64,000 nt of DNA from JAPHTQ01 sp050302275 (GCA_050302275.1 JBNLAT010000008.1:17982-81981), one strand, 5' to 3'. Positions 7,864-17,523 are shown, counted from the stretch's first letter. Notes: generated by a model from the letters alone, not told the origin. Numbers and translations: made by a program.

Positions 7864-10407
7864 ATGCCTGCAGATAACAACAACGATACAGCTGAAAATA
7901 AGACTGCGGCCCCAAGTAGAGCCAAAGCAGAATCTCTGCTGGCGCAGATCGCTGCACTAAGCAACAAAACCCTCCCGCCGCTGCTGCGAACCATGTTCGA
8001 CCATGCGGACACCACCCTGTTTGAGATGGCGGAAAAAACCGGGGAAACCGATCCCAAGGAATCGCCCTATCTCGTCACCATGCGTGAACTGCGTAATAAC
8101 CGGGTAGAAATGGAAACCGGATTTTATCAGGAGATCGCCCGCTCCTTTGAAACGGCTCTAATTCCCTCAGGTGGAGCTACAAAGGAGAAAGACGATGAAC
8201 CAGAATTCAACTTCGACTTTGATTCTCTGTCACTGGTAGAGGACGAAAATCTGGAGGGTTCTCTCGCTGCTCAAAAATTGGTAGACCGCCTCAAATCCCG
8301 GGATCAGAACCTGTTCGACACCATCGACAAACGACTTGCTCATTTGCTTTTACCGCATAACGGGCACTCTCATGATTTTCCTGCTACGCCCGAGACAGTA
8401 TGCAACGCCTTCAGCAAATCGGTGAGCAATATCGAACTGGAACACAAGGTTCGTCAGATCATCTTCAAGCTGTTCGAGATCCATGTCATCAATGAATTGG
8501 CCGGATTCTATGAAGAACTCAACAACCTGCTAGCAGAAGGTGGAATTCTGCCCGAGATGCAGACCAACCGGCCCTGGCGTAACCAGGTTGTCCAGCGAAG
8601 TGCACCCGCCCGTGCGGCAGCGCCGGGACAGGCAACTACTGCGCCTGGTAGTGCTGATGCAGGGATTGGTGGAAGTACAGGTGGATCCGCCTCCCCACAA
8701 GGCGTAAACACTGGGGCCACGACACACAGCAATACCGGCGCCGGGGATATTCTCGGTGGTACGGGTGGCCCACAGGGAAATGCCTCTACACCTACGCAAG
8801 CCGGAATACCAACGACCGCGACCAGTGTAGGTGACTCGGCTACCGCAGGAGAGATCGATACCAGCTTGATGAATAACCTGCAAAGTCTGCTCAATTTCCA
8901 GGGCAACAATGCCGTCGTTCCCATTCAGCCTGGCACCAGCGTGGCCCCCGGTGCAGCGATCACTCAGGTTCAACCGGCGCAACTACTCACTGGCCTGACC
9001 GGCCTGCAACATCAGCAGCCAACCAGTGGCGTTGCCATCGATAGTGCGTCACTCAAGCAGATGCTCGCTGGTACGTTACAAACCGACAGTAACAGTACTG
9101 TCGGCTTCCAGAACCGGGAAAGCATGCTGATCGATATGATCGCCATGCTGTTCGAATTTATTCTTGAAGACACGACGATTCCCGAAGAGGCCAAGAACCA
9201 GATATCACGGCTGCAGATCCCTATGGTCAAGGCAGCGTTGATCGACGAAAGCTTCCTGGCGAAAAAAGCCAACCCCGCACGGCAACTCCTCAACCGTCTG
9301 GCACAGGCGAGCGCCGTACTGGAAAAGAAGGGTAGTGAAGACTCCCCGCTGCTGCAGGCGGTCATTAAGGTGGTCGACACCATCACCGAGCAGTTCGAAA
9401 GCGATATGTCGATCTTCGAACAGCAACTCCAGTATCTCACCACGGTACTGGAACAGCAGGATAAGGAAGAGGAACAGGTCAGCGAACGCATAACCAGCGT
9501 TAAGGCAAAACGGGAAGAGGAGTTGCGTGAACACAAGCGCATTGAAGACTCCGTGCGCCTGCGACTCTCCACCGTTGAGGCCTCGGCACCGATCCGTAAT
9601 CTACTGGAAACTACCTGGCAGAAGGTACTGGTACATACCGGCATCAAACACGGAACCGACAGCGAACTGTGGCTACAACGTAACGACTTTATCGACAAGT
9701 TGCTCGATTCCCTCAAGCCACGTGACGATAAGGAAGCGATGCGTCAGCTGATGCTTCTCATTCCACAAGTGGTCGGCACACTACGCAAGGGCATGCTTGA
9801 GGCGGGTTTTAGCGAAGAAGCGATCCAGCAGGTACTTAAGGTGATCGAGCCGATGCATATGGCGATCATCACTCACAAGGACAGCGGTGACGCTATCGCC
9901 GAAAAAGCGCGTAAGCACCACGCAATGGAAAAGGCGCTGGATGCCATGGAAGCTGAGATGTCCAACCTGGACCAGATGCTGGAGAGTCTCGACGGTTCGC
10001 TGCTAGACGCAGACTATGTCAGTGAAGAGGCACCGATTCCCGCTGAGTTACTGGAAGACGTAACCCTTTCTCACGAAGAGCCGCTTTCACCCAACGATCT
10101 ACCTGATGATGAGTACATTGAAAGCGTACGCAACATGGAGATCGGGCAGATGGTTATTCTGCATGACATGGATGATCAACCGGTCCGTTGCAAGCTCTCC
10201 TGGAAGAGCGACTTGCTGGGGGAATATGTCTTCACCAACTGGCGCCACAAGGTCGTCGCAGAACGAACCTTAAACGGTCTGGCAGTGGATCTTTTCCGTG
10301 GCAAACTTGAGCTGCTGCAACAAGCTTCGATCCTGGAGCGTGCATTGGGCAAAGTAATGACCGGCCTGAAACAGGGACAGCCACAGGCGGATAGCTCCCC
10401 GGCTTAA
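7864..10407 (+). CDS. DUF1631 family protein
   Basis: 847 residues, soluble. The length and the two conserved ends match DUF1631 of gammaproteobacteria. Order: helical N-terminal domain (about 15-240), a Gly/Thr/Ala/Pro-rich linker (about 245-345), a long helical domain with a coiled-coil stretch (about 515-575, E/K/R/Q rich), and a C-terminal domain (about 755-835). In the last, the pattern Q-x-V-I-L-H...V-R-C-K-L-S-W...Y-V-F-T-N suggests a small beta-barrel like PilZ. Family function is not established, though the barrel hints at nucleotide signalling. AGACGGAGG precedes the ATG. Its stop overlaps that of the convergent ABC permease by 4 bases. Confidence 0.8.
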   Translation: MPADNNNDTAENKTAAPSRAKAESLLAQIAALSNKTLPPLLRTMFDHADTTLFEMAEKTGETDPKESPYLVTMRELRNNRVEMETGFYQEIARSFETALIPSGGATKEKDDEPEFNFDFDSLSLVEDENLEGSLAAQKLVDRLKSRDQNLFDTIDKRLAHLLLPHNGHSHDFPATPETVCNAFSKSVSNIELEHKVRQIIFKLFEIHVINELAGFYEELNNLLAEGGILPEMQTNRPWRNQVVQRSAPARAAAPGQATTAPGSADAGIGGSTGGSASPQGVNTGATTHSNTGAGDILGGTGGPQGNASTPTQAGIPTTATSVGDSATAGEIDTSLMNNLQSLLNFQGNNAVVPIQPGTSVAPGAAITQVQPAQLLTGLTGLQHQQPTSGVAIDSASLKQMLAGTLQTDSNSTVGFQNRESMLIDMIAMLFEFILEDTTIPEEAKNQISRLQIPMVKAALIDESFLAKKANPARQLLNRLAQASAVLEKKGSEDSPLLQAVIKVVDTITEQFESDMSIFEQQLQYLTTVLEQQDKEEEQVSERITSVKAKREEELREHKRIEDSVRLRLSTVEASAPIRNLLETTWQKVLVHTGIKHGTDSELWLQRNDFIDKLLDSLKPRDDKEAMRQLMLLIPQVVGTLRKGMLEAGFSEEAIQQVLKVIEPMHMAIITHKDSGDAIAEKARKHHAMEKALDAMEAEMSNLDQMLESLDGSLLDADYVSEEAPIPAELLEDVTLSHEEPLSPNDLPDDEYIESVRNMEIGQMVILHDMDDQPVRCKLSWKSDLLGEYVFTNWRHKVVAERTLNGLAVDLFRGKLELLQQASILERALGKVMTGLKQGQPQADSSPA

Positions 10408-12905
10408 AGCTCATTCAATACGCGCAGGGGACTGGTCTGCACCACCCTGCGCGTACCACGATATCCCGCGACACCAATCAACAATGCTCCCAACGGTGGC
10501 AGCACCAACCACAACCACCACTTGAAACTGTAGTCCAGATTGAATACCTGCCAGTAGAGAATAAAGGCGATCAACTCCGCCCCTGCAGCGGCAAATACCC
10601 CCGCCAGAAAACCCAGCGCCGCATACTCAGCCAGATGGCCGGAACGCAATTGGCGACGACTTGCTCCCAATGTCCGCAGCAAAGCCCCTTCGTGCAGCCG
10701 TTCATCAAGGCTAGCCTGCAACGCAGCATAAAGCACGGCAAAACCTGCCAGTAAAACAAACACCAGCACATACTCCACCGCCAGGGTGACCTGCGCCAGA
10801 ATACGTCGCACCTGTTCCATGATTCGATCCATATCGATCACCGTCACTGCAGGAAACTCACGCAGCATCTGCGCCAGTTCAGCTTTACGTGCCTGCGGCA
10901 GATAGAAACTGGTGATATAGGTAGCAGGAAACCGGTCCAGCACAGCGGGGGGGAAGATCATGAAAAAGTTGGGATGAAACGAATCCCACTGCACACTGCG
11001 CAAATTGTCTACAGTTGCCTTTAATACTTCGCCACCAAAGTCGAAGGTCAACTCATCGCCCAGCTTGACACCCATGCGTTGCGCCAGCTTCTCCTCCATC
11101 GAGACCAACGCCTTGCCAGACGCATCCCTGCTAAACCAATTTCCTGCGGTAACTTTGTTATCCGCCGGCAAATCGGTGGCCCAGGTCAGGTTCAGTTCAC
11201 GATTGAGCGCGCCACGGCCACGCTCTTCATCGCCGACAAACTCCTTGCTTTCGATACCGTTGATCTGCGCCAGCCTTCCACGCACCATCGGATAGAGCAC
11301 GGCATCGTGAATATTCTTCTGCTCTAGGAACTGACGGAAAGCATCGACCTGTTCAGGCAACACATTAACTACAAATTGATTGGGCGCGTTGGCAGGTAAT
11401 GAAGTCTGCCAGGTGTTGAGCAGGTCGCCACGCACCAGCGCGATCAACGCCATCGCCATCAGGGTGAGCCCGAAGGCGAGGATCTGTCCCACACTGAGCA
11501 GTGGCCGACGCCACAGATTATTCAAACCGAAGCGCCAGGCCACACCCACACCACGATGCAACAGACGGCTGGTCCGAAGCAGGGCTAGCGCCAGCACGCC
11601 CAATAACGCCAGCGCGATCACCGCGCCACCAATCACCCCGAGGGTCATTGCCGCACTACCGGTGTAGCGCCACATCAAGCCCCCCATGGCCAGTAAAGCC
11701 GCACCATAGACCAGCCAGCCACGCAGCGGCATCGGATCGAGCTCGCGGCGTAGTACTCGTAGCGCGGGTACCTGGCGTAGACGCATGACCGGCGGCAGAG
11801 CGAATCCGGCCAGGACGGTGATACCGGTTAGCATCCCCACAACCACTGGCATCCATCCCGGTGCAGGTAGCACGGCAGGCAATAGCTCACGTAACAGAAC
11901 GAAAAGACCGAACTGCACCAGATAGCCCGCGATCACCCCTATTGCAGAACCCAATAACGCCAGCAGCAACAGTTGCGGCAGAAACAGTGCCAGCAGATCC
12001 CGTTGCCCGGCACCGAAGCAACGCATCACCGCAGCCATATCGAAGTGCCGCTCCGAGTAACGTCGTGCGCCCATGGCAATCGCCACACCCGCCAGCAACA
12101 CTGCGATCAGACTGGACAGACCCAGATACTGCTCGGCCCGATCCAGCGCCGCGCCCACGGTGGGACGACCACTACGAATATCGGTCAGGCTGTGACTCGG
12201 CTCCAGGCGTGGTTTAAGCCAGCTCTTGAAGCGTTGTAACGCCGCATCGTCAGCGGCAAAAAAGAGGTTGTAACTGACCCTGCTTCCCGGGCGCAGGATC
12301 GCTGCCCGCGCCACATCTTCACGGTTAATCAACAGACGTGGTGCCAGCCCGGCAAAACCACCGGCGACACCCGGCTCATAGGCCAACACACGCGTGATCC
12401 GTAAGCTGATGCTACCCAGCTCCAACGTGTCACCGACATTAATACCCAGCAGCGGTAATAACCTGCCCTCGGCCCAGGCCTCACCCGCTGCGGGAATAAC
12501 CTGGGTAGTGAACTCTTCACCGAAGGGTTGCTTCGCTACCCGCACCTCACCGCGTAACGGAAAACCCTGCTGCACCGCTTTGATACCAGCAAGCTGAAAG
12601 TTGTCGCCGGCAACTACCACCGAGGGAAACTCCAGGGTTTCGGTATGCGCGATACCCAATGCATCGGCCTGCTGTAACCAATCCGCTGGGTATGCTCGCG
12701 GACTACTCAGGCGTAGATCCCCACCCAACAGTTCCGCCGACTGATTAACCATCGCCCGTTGCAGACGATCGGAGAAAAAACTGATGGCGCTGGTCGCAGT
12801 CACCGCGATGATCAGTGCCAGCAACAAAATACGCAGTTCACCGGCACGCCAGTCGCGGCGTAACAGACGCCAGGCCAGGGGCAATCGTTCAAGCAGAGCG
12901 TTCAT
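10404..12905 (-). CDS. ybbP: ABC transporter permease, FtsX/MacB-type (YbbP-like)
   Basis: 833 residues, typical for YbbP (about 800, ten membrane helices). There is a membrane helix near 25-45, a large periplasmic region to about residue 250, then repeated FtsX-type membrane bundles (around 255-500 and 715-825) separated by a second periplasmic domain. With the ATPase gene just upstream it should form a type VII-like exporter that uses mechanical force rather than substrate passage; the cargo of YbbAP is not firmly known. The gene overlaps the ATPase gene by 17 bases. The order ybbP-ybbA with divergent tesA is the same as in E. coli, which supports the name. Confidence 0.85.
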   Translation of the reverse strand: MNALLERLPLAWRLLRRDWRAGELRILLLALIIAVTATSAISFFSDRLQRAMVNQSAELLGGDLRLSSPRAYPADWLQQADALGIAHTETLEFPSVVVAGDNFQLAGIKAVQQGFPLRGEVRVAKQPFGEEFTTQVIPAAGEAWAEGRLLPLLGINVGDTLELGSISLRITRVLAYEPGVAGGFAGLAPRLLINREDVARAAILRPGSRVSYNLFFAADDAALQRFKSWLKPRLEPSHSLTDIRSGRPTVGAALDRAEQYLGLSSLIAVLLAGVAIAMGARRYSERHFDMAAVMRCFGAGQRDLLALFLPQLLLLALLGSAIGVIAGYLVQFGLFVLLRELLPAVLPAPGWMPVVVGMLTGITVLAGFALPPVMRLRQVPALRVLRRELDPMPLRGWLVYGAALLAMGGLMWRYTGSAAMTLGVIGGAVIALALLGVLALALLRTSRLLHRGVGVAWRFGLNNLWRRPLLSVGQILAFGLTLMAMALIALVRGDLLNTWQTSLPANAPNQFVVNVLPEQVDAFRQFLEQKNIHDAVLYPMVRGRLAQINGIESKEFVGDEERGRGALNRELNLTWATDLPADNKVTAGNWFSRDASGKALVSMEEKLAQRMGVKLGDELTFDFGGEVLKATVDNLRSVQWDSFHPNFFMIFPPAVLDRFPATYITSFYLPQARKAELAQMLREFPAVTVIDMDRIMEQVRRILAQVTLAVEYVLVFVLLAGFAVLYAALQASLDERLHEGALLRTLGASRRQLRSGHLAEYAALGFLAGVFAAAGAELIAFILYWQVFNLDYSFKWWLWLVLPPLGALLIGVAGYRGTRRVVQTSPLRVLNEL

Positions 12906-13590
12906 TACTCACCACCCGACCGCCATCGAGGCGAATGCGTCGTTTACAGCGCCCAGCCAGTTTTTCGTCGTGGGTCACCAGGATCAGGGTGGTCCCCTGT
13001 TCTGCATTGAGGGTAAACAGCAGATCGATCACCTTCTGCCCGGTAGCGGCATCAAGGTTGCCGGTCGGTTCATCGGCGAACAGCACGGGCGGCGACATGG
13101 CAAAGGCACGGGCGATGGCAACACGCTGCTGTTCACCGCCGGACAGCTGGCGTGGATAGTGATCGGCACGGGAAGCCAGACCCACACGCTCCAACAACTG
13201 TTCTGCCTGCGGCAGTGCGCCACCGACTGCTGCCAACTCCAGCGGCAACATCACATTCTCCAACGCAGTCAGACTGGGCAATAACTGGAAGCTCTGAAAA
13301 ACGAATCCCGCATGCTTACTCCGTACCCGGCTGCGTCCATCCTCATCGAGATCGTTAAGACACTCCCCCGCCAGATTAATCGAACCATGACTGGGAAGAT
13401 CGAGTCCGGCCAGCAATCCCAACAGCGTCGATTTACCGGAGCCGGAAACACCGACCACCGCGACACTCTCACCGGCGGCGATATCGAAACTAACATCGTG
13501 GAGAATGGTCAGTTCTCCTGCTGCCGTCGCAACTTGCTTACCCACCTCATGAGCAGAGACAATGGCAGCTGTTTTCTGGAGATCGGTCAT
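12889..13590 (-). CDS. ybbA: ABC transporter ATP-binding protein (YbbA-like)
   Basis: 233 residues. All ATPase motifs are seen: Walker A GVSGSGKSTLLG, Q-loop FQSFQLLP, signature LSGGEQQRVAIARAF, Walker B VLFADEPTGNLD and the H-loop histidine in LVTHD. This is the LolD/MacB-type nucleotide-binding subunit that pairs with FtsX-type permeases, here the overlapping downstream gene. I chose the ATG at 13590 (AAAGGA upstream). It shares bases with the tesA start codon in a CATG tetranucleotide, so the two divergent genes have overlapping start codons. A longer reading from 13650 would run deep into tesA. Confidence 0.9.
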   Translation of the reverse strand: MTDLQKTAAIVSAHEVGKQVATAAGELTILHDVSFDIAAGESVAVVGVSGSGKSTLLGLLAGLDLPSHGSINLAGECLNDLDEDGRSRVRSKHAGFVFQSFQLLPSLTALENVMLPLELAAVGGALPQAEQLLERVGLASRADHYPRQLSGGEQQRVAIARAFAMSPPVLFADEPTGNLDAATGQKVIDLLFTLNAEQGTTLILVTHDEKLAGRCKRRIRLDGGRVVSNERSA

Positions 13591-14188
13591 GCGAATCCTT
13601 TTTGCTTCACTGTTGTTGTGCTTCACATCGTCCGCCTGGAGCGGAACCATACTGGTTTTCGGCGACAGTCTCAGCGCAGGCTACGGCATCGAGACTGGCG
13701 AGGGCTGGGTCGATCTGATGGCGAAACGCATTGCCGACAAAAAACTTCCCTACGACATCATCAATGCCAGCATCAGCGGCGAGACCAGTGCAGGTGGGCT
13801 GTCACGTATCGCCAGCCAACTGCGCAAACATACTCCCGATATTCTGGTTCTCGAACTGGGCGCCAACGACGGCCTGCGCGGCCTGCCACTCAAGGCAATG
13901 AAAAGTAACCTTAGCAGCATCATTGGTCAGGCCAAAGTGGCAGGCACCCGGGTGCTACTACTGGGGATGCAGATGCCTCCCAATTACGGCCCACGCTACA
14001 CCGAGCGCTTCTTTGCTATTTATGGGGAGTTGGCGAAAGAACAACAACTGCCGCTGGTGCCGTTCCTGTTGGAGAAGGTTGCCCTCGACCCTTCGCTGAT
14101 GCAGCGGGATAACCTGCATCCCAACGCCAAAGGCCAGCCGCTGCTACTGGAGACGGTGTGGCCGAAACTCGGACCGATGCTACGCTGA
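13589..14188 (+). CDS. tesA: TesA-type SGNH esterase/thioesterase
   Basis: 199 residues. A signal peptide (MRILFASLLLCF...SSAWS) precedes the GDSL block VFGDSLSAGYG holding the catalytic serine. Block III GANDG and the C-terminal D-x-x-H pair (DNLHPN) complete the SGNH hydrolase triad and oxyanion hole. TesA is a periplasmic acyl-CoA thioesterase, lysophospholipase and arylesterase of broad range. GGAG lies 8 bases before the ATG at 13589. The start codon overlaps that of the divergent ybbA, so each promoter must lie inside the other gene. The link with ybbAP is conserved across enterics and suggests a joint role in envelope lipids, which is inference. Confidence 0.92.
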   Translation: MRILFASLLLCFTSSAWSGTILVFGDSLSAGYGIETGEGWVDLMAKRIADKKLPYDIINASISGETSAGGLSRIASQLRKHTPDILVLELGANDGLRGLPLKAMKSNLSSIIGQAKVAGTRVLLLGMQMPPNYGPRYTERFFAIYGELAKEQQLPLVPFLLEKVALDPSLMQRDNLHPNAKGQPLLLETVWPKLGPMLR

Positions 14189-14339
14189 CATACACCCTGC
14201 CTGTAGCACCAATTAAGTTCGTCAATATTCCCTGTTGCACCACGACTGGTCATATCACGCACAATAATCGGCCATCCCTTCTATTTTTCCTGGCCCACAT
14301 CTTGCTGACACGGTTGTACCAACCCAAAGGAGTGAAACC

Positions 14340-14705
14340 GTGTCGAACATAGAGCATCCTGCCCGCATCAACAGGGACTATATTCGCCTGCTACAGGTAA
14401 TGCGCCGTTTTATTCGTGATGAATTTTCACAGGATATTCGCATCTCTAATGAGGATGCCGCGGAGCAATTACTACACTTTGCCGAGCGCTCCCGTAATCA
14501 CGTACTGCAGGAAATGGGTATGGAGTTGCGTGAATTTGTACAGCAGTTACCTGTTGTAGATGAAGAAAACAGGACGAAGGTTCGCTACTACCGCGGCGCC
14601 GCCATCGCCAGTAGAGAAACTCCAGGTGATGCAGAAGACCTAACACCTGTAACGCCACAGAGTAATCCGAAACGAGTCTATCGCGGACAGGTTATCGGCG
14701 ATTGA
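14340..14705 (+). CDS. hypothetical protein with paired YRG motifs
   Basis: 121 residues from a GTG with a strong AAAGGAG 7 bases upstream. The first 75 residues look like a helical domain (DYIRLLQVMRRFIRDEFS...EQLLHFAERSR). The second half carries two related segments, RYYRGAAIAS and RVYRGQVIGD, the latter forming the very C terminus. No known domain is recognised; the YRG pattern recalls small bacterial proteins of the DUF4278 type, but this is weak. Its last 14 bases overlap the end of the convergent methyltransferase gene. Confidence 0.65.
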   Translation: MSNIEHPARINRDYIRLLQVMRRFIRDEFSQDIRISNEDAAEQLLHFAERSRNHVLQEMGMELREFVQQLPVVDEENRTKVRYYRGAAIASRETPGDAEDLTPVTPQSNPKRVYRGQVIGD

Positions 14706-15270
14706 TCAGAATCCACTCTGGCGCAGACCTGTTTCCCGCAGGTGGAACGAGTACATTTACCTCAAAGTAGTCTGCCGCCAGTGTCGCGGCCCAGGCCTTT
14801 ACGGCCTCCGCCTCTTCACGCCCGCCCGGATGTCCCGTGTAAGCCAGTACCGAGATCACGCCTCCGGGCATCAATAATTGCTGCGACTGTTCCAGTGCCG
14901 CCAGCGAGGTGTTAAGTGTCGTCGTGCGCTGTTTATCACCGCCTGGCAGATAACCGAGATTGAACATCACCGCTTTTACCCTGCCGACTAACGACTCAGG
15001 CAAGGCAATCCGCATCGCCTCATGCCCGGCGTGATAGAGGGAAACCTGTTGTGACAAACCCGCCTCATCCAGGCGGCGACAGGTTTCATCCAGTGCAGTC
15101 TGCTGAATATCAAAACCGTAGACCTTGCCGTTTTCGCCGACGCATTGTGCAAGGAACAGCGTGTCGTGACCGTTACCCACCGTCGCGTCGATGACCGTGT
15201 CACCTTCGTCGATGATTTCTCTTAGTGCGACGTGAGCCTGCTGAACCAGTGATAGCGATGGTTTGTTCAA
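14692..15270 (-). CDS. MnmM/YtqB-like class I SAM methyltransferase
   Basis: 192 residues. SAM-binding motif I is DATVGNGHDTLFLA, the acidic loop end of strand 2 is VYGFDIQ, and the catalytic-region NLGYLPGGDK motif is typical of the rRNA_methylase-like family (PF06962). The Bacillus member YtqB (MnmM) methylates 5-aminomethyl-2-thiouridine at the tRNA wobble position to give mnm5s2U. Here the gene begins inside the stop of the upstream FAD oxidoreductase gene (ATGA overlap, 4 bases), showing tight co-expression. That pair resembles the two activities of MnmC split into separate, unrelated proteins. The family is clear; the exact tRNA role is inferred. Confidence 0.75.
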   Translation of the reverse strand: MNKPSLSLVQQAHVALREIIDEGDTVIDATVGNGHDTLFLAQCVGENGKVYGFDIQQTALDETCRRLDEAGLSQQVSLYHAGHEAMRIALPESLVGRVKAVMFNLGYLPGGDKQRTTTLNTSLAALEQSQQLLMPGGVISVLAYTGHPGGREEAEAVKAWAATLAADYFEVNVLVPPAGNRSAPEWILINRR

Positions 15271-16340
15271 TGAAACAATTCCAGATGTCGTCGGATATCA
15301 ACATCGATCGGTAACGCGCATTCACTCAATAGTGCATCCGCAAACCTCTCCGCATGCCAGGGGATAAGTAAAGATCCCTTGGAACCGAAACCGTTGAATA
15401 TTCCCAACTGCGACAGACGCGGATGCAAGCCGATAAAGGGTTGGCGATCCTGTGTGGCAGGACGTACGCCCGCCTGATGATCCAGCAGACGATATGCGCC
15501 AGGTTGTTGCAGCAGTTGCGGCAGGGCCCCGAGTAAAATCTCACGCGCTTCGTCGGTCGGTGTCTCGTTCAGTTCTTCATGTTCGTAGGTCGCACCGAGA
15601 CGATAGCTACCGTCGGCCCGCGGCATCAGCCAGCGACCCGCGTTAATCATCACCTGGGGAAGTTTTTGTTCGATCTGCAAGGCGAGGATTTCACCCTTGG
15701 CCGGGGTAAAGGGTAGCCAGTTGAACCAGGGATTATGCATCGCCTTATAACCTTCACAGAAGATCACCTGACCGCAACTAATCCCATCGAAACCAACATA
15801 ATCCTCTTCCGGTACGATCTCGTGGTAATCGATCTGTTGTGTGCGGTAACGACCGGTCTCCAGCAGGTATTCGCGAATCCCCTCGAGCAGCGCAATGGTG
15901 TCGAGATAGCCTGTTTGCTGTTGGGTAAAGCCGCCCAGTGGAGCGACATAGGGTGGTTGCAGTTGTGACGGTTCCAGCCAGTCACCGAGATAGTCATCGT
16001 ACTGCGCATCCTGCTTACGGGTCTGCCACACCTGTTGCTCTTTCTCGTTACGCAGCAGGCGCCACATCGGCTCTTCAATCAGTAACTGACGTCCCAGCAT
16101 CTGTTCCAGCGCACGATAGCGCTTATGCGCTGCGGGCAAACATTCATCGACCCCGACGGTTTTGACGATACGTTGACCGGTAACCGGGTTGATCAAACCG
16201 GCGGCGGCGACGGAAGCGGCACTGGCATGCTCGTCGTCGAGCACCAGAATACGCTGGCCACGGTGGGCCAGTTCCCAGGCAAGCAGACTACCGGCCAGAC
16301 CCTGGCCGATGATCAGAAAATCGATATCGTGGTGATTCAT
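15267..16340 (-). CDS. FAD-dependent oxidoreductase of the DAO family (possible MnmC(o)-like)
   Basis: 357 residues. The N-terminal dinucleotide fold is clear: LIIGQGLAGSLLAWELAHRG then a strand ending LVLDDEHA. The ASVAAAGLINPVTG segment fits the FAD-contacting motif of the glycine/sarcosine oxidase (DAO) group. A C-terminal GVRPATQDRQPFIG and FGSKGSLL match the second FAD-contact region. DAO enzymes oxidise secondary or tertiary amines, as MnmC domain 2 does when removing the carboxymethyl group from cmnm5U34 in tRNA. Being overlapped with an MnmM-like methyltransferase supports such a role, but a free amino-acid substrate is the simpler alternative. Confidence 0.7.
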   Translation of the reverse strand: MNHHDIDFLIIGQGLAGSLLAWELAHRGQRILVLDDEHASAASVAAAGLINPVTGQRIVKTVGVDECLPAAHKRYRALEQMLGRQLLIEEPMWRLLRNEKEQQVWQTRKQDAQYDDYLGDWLEPSQLQPPYVAPLGGFTQQQTGYLDTIALLEGIREYLLETGRYRTQQIDYHEIVPEEDYVGFDGISCGQVIFCEGYKAMHNPWFNWLPFTPAKGEILALQIEQKLPQVMINAGRWLMPRADGSYRLGATYEHEELNETPTDEAREILLGALPQLLQQPGAYRLLDHQAGVRPATQDRQPFIGLHPRLSQLGIFNGFGSKGSLLIPWHAERFADALLSECALPIDVDIRRHLELFH

Positions 16341-16401
16341 CTTGCGTACCGAGAGAAAACTGTGGCGCTCAACATGCCACCGCTGTTCGCTTCACGCAAG
16401 C

Positions 16402-17523
16402 CTAGAGGAATAAGGTCAGGACACCAGTTTGACTATAAAGTCGATTGCGATAAAGCTCGCCATAGGCAAAAAATCCCGCCAGCGGGAATTCACCCAACGC
16501 TTCGCTAATCATGTACAGCTCGGCCGAATCGTCACCAAACAGGTTGCGCCCTCGGTTAATACAGGAGATGTAGATCCCACCGCGAATAGTTTGATCGCCC
16601 ACCTGCTCCTTCAACTGCTGCAACATACGTTGCATATCCTCGCGAGCGGTATTGCCATCACGGCGGCAGAAGAGCAACCTGTCGCGACCTTCCATATAGT
16701 CGCCCACGGACAATAGCTGATGCTCAAGGTCTAATCCCATCAGGGCGCGCACCTGATAGTCATCACGCTTTGCCCCATCAATCGGCAACCCCACAAAGAT
16801 ATAACCACCGAGTTTGCGCAGATCCCGTGCAAGCATTTCACCTACATCCGACTTCAACACCGCCAGTGCCGGCTGCCCATCCAGCTCCAGCACTAGGTTC
16901 TGATCTGCCTGATCAATATTATGTAGCGGCCCGATAGGACTACACCCCTGGGTATGCCCAACGACGACATCCACCCTGGGCGAAAACAGCACACCGGAAA
17001 TACCGTCATCGAACACATCATTGGCGATCTGTCGTGCGCCGCCATCGGCGGAACAGAGACCACCGTTAATCATTCCAGCAGGGGCGCGATCGATAATGCT
17101 GTTAATGAAATAGGAGGTAGCGACATAGGTCGGTTCGGCATGCAGGATGCCGGAGCAGTAACCCTCTTTGGCACACCAACGTGATAAGCCAGGTGCGAGA
17201 CGCGGAAACATCTCTTCGGTATTGGCAATAAAACGAAACTGCTCAGGAGGAATATCGGTCAACAGAATGGCCAGGGCCGGTTCGTCATAATACTCCTGCG
17301 CGGTAGCGGCGATCCCCATACCGGTGCTGCCGATCCACTGCACACCGGGCACCGCCTGGCGCAGACTTTCGATAACCAACGGCAGCTCCGCGACGAGATG
17401 ATCCGTTGCGTAGACAAACCCCAATGATGCTTCCGCGGGTATCTCCCCAATCTGCGCAAGACAGCTGCGTACGATACCTGCGGCGCTATCACCACAGGCA
17501 TGACCGTACAGAAATTGCTGCAC
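16402..17523 (-). CDS. FIST domain protein
   Basis: 373 residues with the FIST_N region (about 25-220, including GVQWIGSTGMGI and EPALAILLTDI) and FIST_C (about 225-370, with AREDMQRMLQQL and LAGFFAYGELY near the end). FIST proteins are thought to be intracellular sensors of small ligands such as amino acids, often near signalling genes. The start codon is GTG with AGGAG 7 bases upstream. No DNA-binding or kinase domain is fused. The 61 bases to the next gene show no terminator, so it may share a transcript with the two downstream genes. Confidence 0.85.
   Translation of the reverse strand: MQQFLYGHACGDSAAGIVRSCLAQIGEIPAEASLGFVYATDHLVAELPLVIESLRQAVPGVQWIGSTGMGIAATAQEYYDEPALAILLTDIPPEQFRFIANTEEMFPRLAPGLSRWCAKEGYCSGILHAEPTYVATSYFINSIIDRAPAGMINGGLCSADGGARQIANDVFDDGISGVLFSPRVDVVVGHTQGCSPIGPLHNIDQADQNLVLELDGQPALAVLKSDVGEMLARDLRKLGGYIFVGLPIDGAKRDDYQVRALMGLDLEHQLLSVGDYMEGRDRLLFCRRDGNTAREDMQRMLQQLKEQVGDQTIRGGIYISCINRGRNLFGDDSAELYMISEALGEFPLAGFFAYGELYRNRLYSQTGVLTLFL

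Noticed and set aside
9012..9716. Serine-rich minus-strand frame opposite the DUF1631 gene
   Set aside because: The composition is typical of reverse reading of glutamate- and leucine-rich codons.
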